NCBI GenBank assembly: GCA_016186945.1
Contig: JACPKR010000032.1
Span: 1-64,000, forward strand
DNA: 64,000 nucleotides
Source of the DNA: Deltaproteobacteria bacterium
GTDB taxonomy: Bacteria > Bdellovibrionota_B > Oligoflexia > Oligoflexales > Bog-1112
Reading direction: 5' to 3'
The notes under the pieces are model-generated. The model searched no databases, had not been told where the DNA came from, and saw only the letters and a list, made by a program, of their open reading frames with translations. Both the position numbers and the translations under genes were made by a program. Positions within the stretch are counted from its first letter, which is position 1. Every line of letters starts with the position of its first letter. Of the stretch, positions 61,207 through 64,000 are shown piece after piece.

Positions 61207-63606
61207 ATGAGAAAAACGATCGCTCGGGCAGTGATACTGGGATTTGTTCTCTTGGGAGTATTGATACTAGGCTTTGGGTATTATTTGCGTTCCAAGCAGC
61301 CTAAGAGAGACGGGGAGTTAACGCTTCCAGGGCTTCAAGACTCTGTCGAGGTTTTATACGACAAATGGGCTATTCCCCACATCTATGCGAAACATGACCG
61401 AGATGCTTATTTTGCTCTTGGTTATCTCCATGCCCAGGACCGCCTTTTCCAGATGGAGATGTTGAGGCGTCTGGCTCGTGGAGAGCTTTCGGAAATTCTA
61501 GGCACAGACACTCTTAAATTTGACAAAATTTTCCGTACCTTAGGGGTAAGGCAGATAGCCCAAGCCTCACTTGAAAAAGTTGACAGAAACTCCCCGGGTT
61601 TTCGCGATTTGGAGGGGTATGTCGAAGGGATCAATCACTTCATTAGGGAAGGTGGAACACCAGTTGAATTCGATATCCTGGGTATTCCCAAGCGACCATT
61701 TGATTTGGTGGATCCGTTCTGCATTTCTGGATATATGGCTTTCAGCTTTGTGAAGGCATTAACGACGGATCCGATGTTGACCTATGTTGGATTGACATTG
61801 GGTGTCGAGTATCTTCTAGATTTGGATCCTGACTTTGATCCTGCAGCAATCGAAAGTTCCAGGGCGCACGCAGATCAACTTATGCGCGGTGCCTGGAAGT
61901 TGGCAGAAAGTTGGGAGACTATACGTCAGCCTTTCGGCCTTTTCGATGGTTCCAACGCCTGGGTGATTGCGGGATCGCGAACGAGGTCGGGAAAGCCTAT
62001 TTTAGCAAATGATCCTCACATTAATTTCTCGGCTCCCTCGGTTTGGTTTGAGGCCTATTTGAACACTCCCAGCCTTTCCCTTTATGGCCACCACATTGCC
62101 GGAGTTCCCATCGCTCTCCTTGGGAACAACGAATACCATGCGTGGGGCCTGACGATGTTGCAAAATGACGGGATGGATTTTTTCAGGGAAAAGTTGAATC
62201 CTGACAATCCTGATCAGGTTTGGTTCCAAGATCACTGGGAAACCTTCAGCAAAAGAACCGAGCTTATTAAAATCAAGGGGTCGGACGATCTTGTTTGGGA
62301 GGTACAATCAACGAGGCATGGCCCGATTGTAAACGAGGTGGTTGAGGGATTCCAGCAGTACGACGACCCGATTTCTGCTTGGTGGGATTACGCAAGTGAA
62401 GAGAACAATGTGTTTATGGGTTTCTATGACCTTGCCCGTTCTCATGGAATGATCGAGGCAGAAAAGGCGGTTTCTAAAATCCACTCCCCAGGTCTAAATG
62501 TTGTCTATGCGAATGCTGACGGTGATATTGCGTGGTGGACGGCTGCTCGTTTTCCCATTCATGCACCTGGCACCTATTCGACGATCCTTCTTGATGGATC
62601 CTCGGGTAAGGATGAATTTCTAGGTTTCTACCCGTTCTCTTCCAATCCGTCTCAGAAAAACCCCTCGAAAGGATTCATTGCCTCGGCCAATCAAGATACC
62701 TTTGTGAATCACTCTTTTCGCGTCCCTGGATATTTCAATCCGCCTGACCGTTTCTACCTGATCGAAAAGCATTTGGAGGAAAAATCCTCAGATTGGACGT
62801 CGGAAGATGTCAAGGCCCTTCATTTGAACACCGAACACTCAAGTTACCGACATCTTCTGGATGAGTTTCTTGTAATCCTGGCAGACCAGGTGCGCACGTC
62901 CTCGGAATTATCACAGAAGGCGTATGCCCTTCTTGTGGATTGGGATTTGCAACACCGACTCAATTCTCAGGGAGCTACAGTTTTCCATGAATTCCTGGCA
63001 AACCTCATTCGTTTGGTCTTTCATGAAAAATTGACTGATGTTTATTACGATGGGTTTCTAAAATCGCATCTCATTCATACGACCCTTGATCGCGTATTCA
63101 CCAACCCAGATTCTCCATGGTGGAATGACGGAGAGGGGCGAAGTCAGCGGGATGCCTGGATTCAGAAAGCCTGGGAAGAGACCGTAGCGGGTCTTGAGGT
63201 CAAGTTAGGCTCAGACCCTCAGACCTGGCTTTGGAGCCGTGTGCATGATGTGGAGCACAAGCATATCTTGGGAAAGCTGAAGCCGCTTGACTGGTTTTTC
63301 AACGTTGGTCCGTTTGTCGTCGAAGGTTCAACGGAAGTGGTCAACAATTTCCTCTTCAAGTTCTCCACGGGGCACAAGGACGTTTTCGCAGGCCCTTCCA
63401 CAAGGCGCATTATTGATTTTGGCAATCCAACGCATTCGCTGGGGATCAATCCGACAGGACAGTCGGGATACTTCGCCAACCACCATTACAGGGACCAAGC
63501 AGCCATGTTTCACCAAGGCGAATATCGCCTGCAATTGATGGACAGGGCTGACCTTGAACGGGGTGAAATGAAACGTCTGTGGCTTCGTCCCGCTAAAAAG
63601 CTATAG
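61207..63606 (+). CDS. Penicillin-acylase family (S45) amidohydrolase
   Basis: 799 residues from ATG 61207. N-terminal signal/anchor (IARAVILGFVLLGVLILGFG). Pro-chain start VEVLYDKWAIPHIYAKHDRDAYFALGYLHAQDRLFQME (in part WAIPHIYAKHDRDAYF). After autocleavage the nucleophile is Ser249 in FDGSNAWVIAGSRT. Later NDPHINFSAPSVW and the C-terminal GHKDVFAGPSTRRI are family-like. Members hydrolyse beta-lactam side chains or acyl-homoserine lactones in the periplasm; the substrate here is unknown. Confidence 0.93.
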   Translation: MRKTIARAVILGFVLLGVLILGFGYYLRSKQPKRDGELTLPGLQDSVEVLYDKWAIPHIYAKHDRDAYFALGYLHAQDRLFQMEMLRRLARGELSEILGTDTLKFDKIFRTLGVRQIAQASLEKVDRNSPGFRDLEGYVEGINHFIREGGTPVEFDILGIPKRPFDLVDPFCISGYMAFSFVKALTTDPMLTYVGLTLGVEYLLDLDPDFDPAAIESSRAHADQLMRGAWKLAESWETIRQPFGLFDGSNAWVIAGSRTRSGKPILANDPHINFSAPSVWFEAYLNTPSLSLYGHHIAGVPIALLGNNEYHAWGLTMLQNDGMDFFREKLNPDNPDQVWFQDHWETFSKRTELIKIKGSDDLVWEVQSTRHGPIVNEVVEGFQQYDDPISAWWDYASEENNVFMGFYDLARSHGMIEAEKAVSKIHSPGLNVVYANADGDIAWWTAARFPIHAPGTYSTILLDGSSGKDEFLGFYPFSSNPSQKNPSKGFIASANQDTFVNHSFRVPGYFNPPDRFYLIEKHLEEKSSDWTSEDVKALHLNTEHSSYRHLLDEFLVILADQVRTSSELSQKAYALLVDWDLQHRLNSQGATVFHEFLANLIRLVFHEKLTDVYYDGFLKSHLIHTTLDRVFTNPDSPWWNDGEGRSQRDAWIQKAWEETVAGLEVKLGSDPQTWLWSRVHDVEHKHILGKLKPLDWFFNVGPFVVEGSTEVVNNFLFKFSTGHKDVFAGPSTRRIIDFGNPTHSLGINPTGQSGYFANHHYRDQAAMFHQGEYRLQLMDRADLERGEMKRLWLRPAKKL

Positions 63607-63611
63607 TATTT

Positions 63612-63710
63612 GAGAAAAAGAATTTGTGGAGAGGACCTTTTTTGAAAAAAAGTTCCCCTCCACACCTCCCCCCAAAAAACTTTAGATATTGAAGTTTTTG
63701 AAAAGGGGTT
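63612..63710 (-). repeat. Dispersed hairpin repeat 2, copy B
   Basis: Inverted copy of the sequence at 52704-52803, differing at few positions. It fills the whole gap between the acylase stop and the thiI start, and its end GAAAAGGGG lies where the thiI ribosome site should be. Confidence 0.83.
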
Positions 63711-63712
63711 TT

Positions 63713-64000
63713 ATGCACTTACTCGTACGTTTATCTGGTGAGATTTTCCTAAAGTCGACAAGGGTCAGCAGGCGCTTTCAAAAACAGCTAAGCTCCAATC
63801 TTAAAGCAGCATTTCGCCAGGAAAAGATCGCTTACCGTCTACGCGAAGAATGGACGCGCCTCTGGGTGCATTCTGATGACGAACGGGTGCTGGGCCTAGT
63901 CCAGAGGATTTTTGGAATTCAGGCCATTTCCCTGATTGAGCATGAATGTCAGGCTGATCTTGACGAAATTGTTCGAGAGGGATCGGCGTTTTACCTTCCT
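63713..64000 (+). CDS. thiI: tRNA 4-thiouridine synthetase ThiI, N-terminal part (runs off the window)
   Basis: 96 codons to the window edge. MHLLVRLSGEIFLKSTRVSR followed by a ferredoxin-like N-terminal domain and the start of a THUMP region match ThiI, which makes 4-thiouridine in tRNA. The gene continues beyond 64000. The AAGGGG ribosome site derives from dispersed repeat 2. Confidence 0.78.
   Translation, partial: MHLLVRLSGEIFLKSTRVSRRFQKQLSSNLKAAFRQEKIAYRLREEWTRLWVHSDDERVLGLVQRIFGIQAISLIEHECQADLDEIVREGSAFYLP

Overview
The window looks like chromosomal DNA of a Gram-negative bacterium. Signs are an ABC-2 (Wzm/Wzt) O-antigen exporter with dTDP-rhamnose genes, OmpA/MotB-type peptidoglycan-binding proteins, lipoproteins and GroES-GroEL. 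Base composition is moderate. The mevalonate enzyme HMG-CoA reductase, a secreted protein with eukaryote-type C2H2 zinc fingers and a secreted phospholipase D suggest a host-associated or predatory lineage (for example Bdellovibrionota/Oligoflexia or an amoeba-associated bacterium). I cannot assign a taxon from the sequence alone.

Layout. 0.2-3.1 kb: three-gene ABC importer (TrpXYZ-like) behind a short ORF rich in aromatic codons. 3.1-9.1 kb: a decayed integrative element with a broken abiEi copy, an intact AbiEi/AbiEii toxin-antitoxin pair with promoter and operator palindrome, remnants of a Toprim primase and a prim-pol, and an N-terminally truncated tyrosine recombinase ending at a strong terminator. 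9.2-24.6 kb: housekeeping and envelope genes (groESL, TPR protein, transketolase, MFS, M3 peptidase, YggU, SulP, secreted zinc-finger protein, degenerate NtrC-like protein). 24.9-38.4 kb: O-antigen/surface polysaccharide locus (rfbBACD, wzm, wzt, two double-domain GT2 enzymes, two polytopic membrane proteins). 39.6-42.5 kb: an AT-rich island that I read as a complete minimal microcin C-type operon: a heptapeptide gene (MGDSMAN), a MccB adenylating enzyme, a MccC-like MFS exporter and a MccE-like acetyltransferase. 42.5-45 kb: HMG-CoA reductase divergent from a class I terpene-synthase-like protein. 45-57.6 kb: histidine kinase, secreted PLD, PilZ, PAP2, RibA, SDR, ferrochelatase and small secreted proteins. 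57.6-60.3 kb: a compact Zorya-like locus (ZorA, ZorB, EH-signature protein). 60.5-64 kb: two tRNA-Leu genes, a penicillin-acylase family enzyme and the start of thiI.

The window is peppered with about twelve copies of a ~145-bp MITE-like palindromic element with ~25-bp terminal inverted repeats and 9-bp target duplications. Copies sit at gene ends and promoters and twice provide the stop codon of a host gene. A second dispersed hairpin repeat (two copies), an 87-bp duplicated leader, and a common GTCATTGCGAG palindrome are also present.

The most interesting parts are the microcin C-like operon, the Zorya-like locus without its usual helicase/nuclease effector, the terpene-synthase/HMG-CoA reductase pair, the secreted tandem C2H2 protein, and the MITE family that rewrites gene ends.
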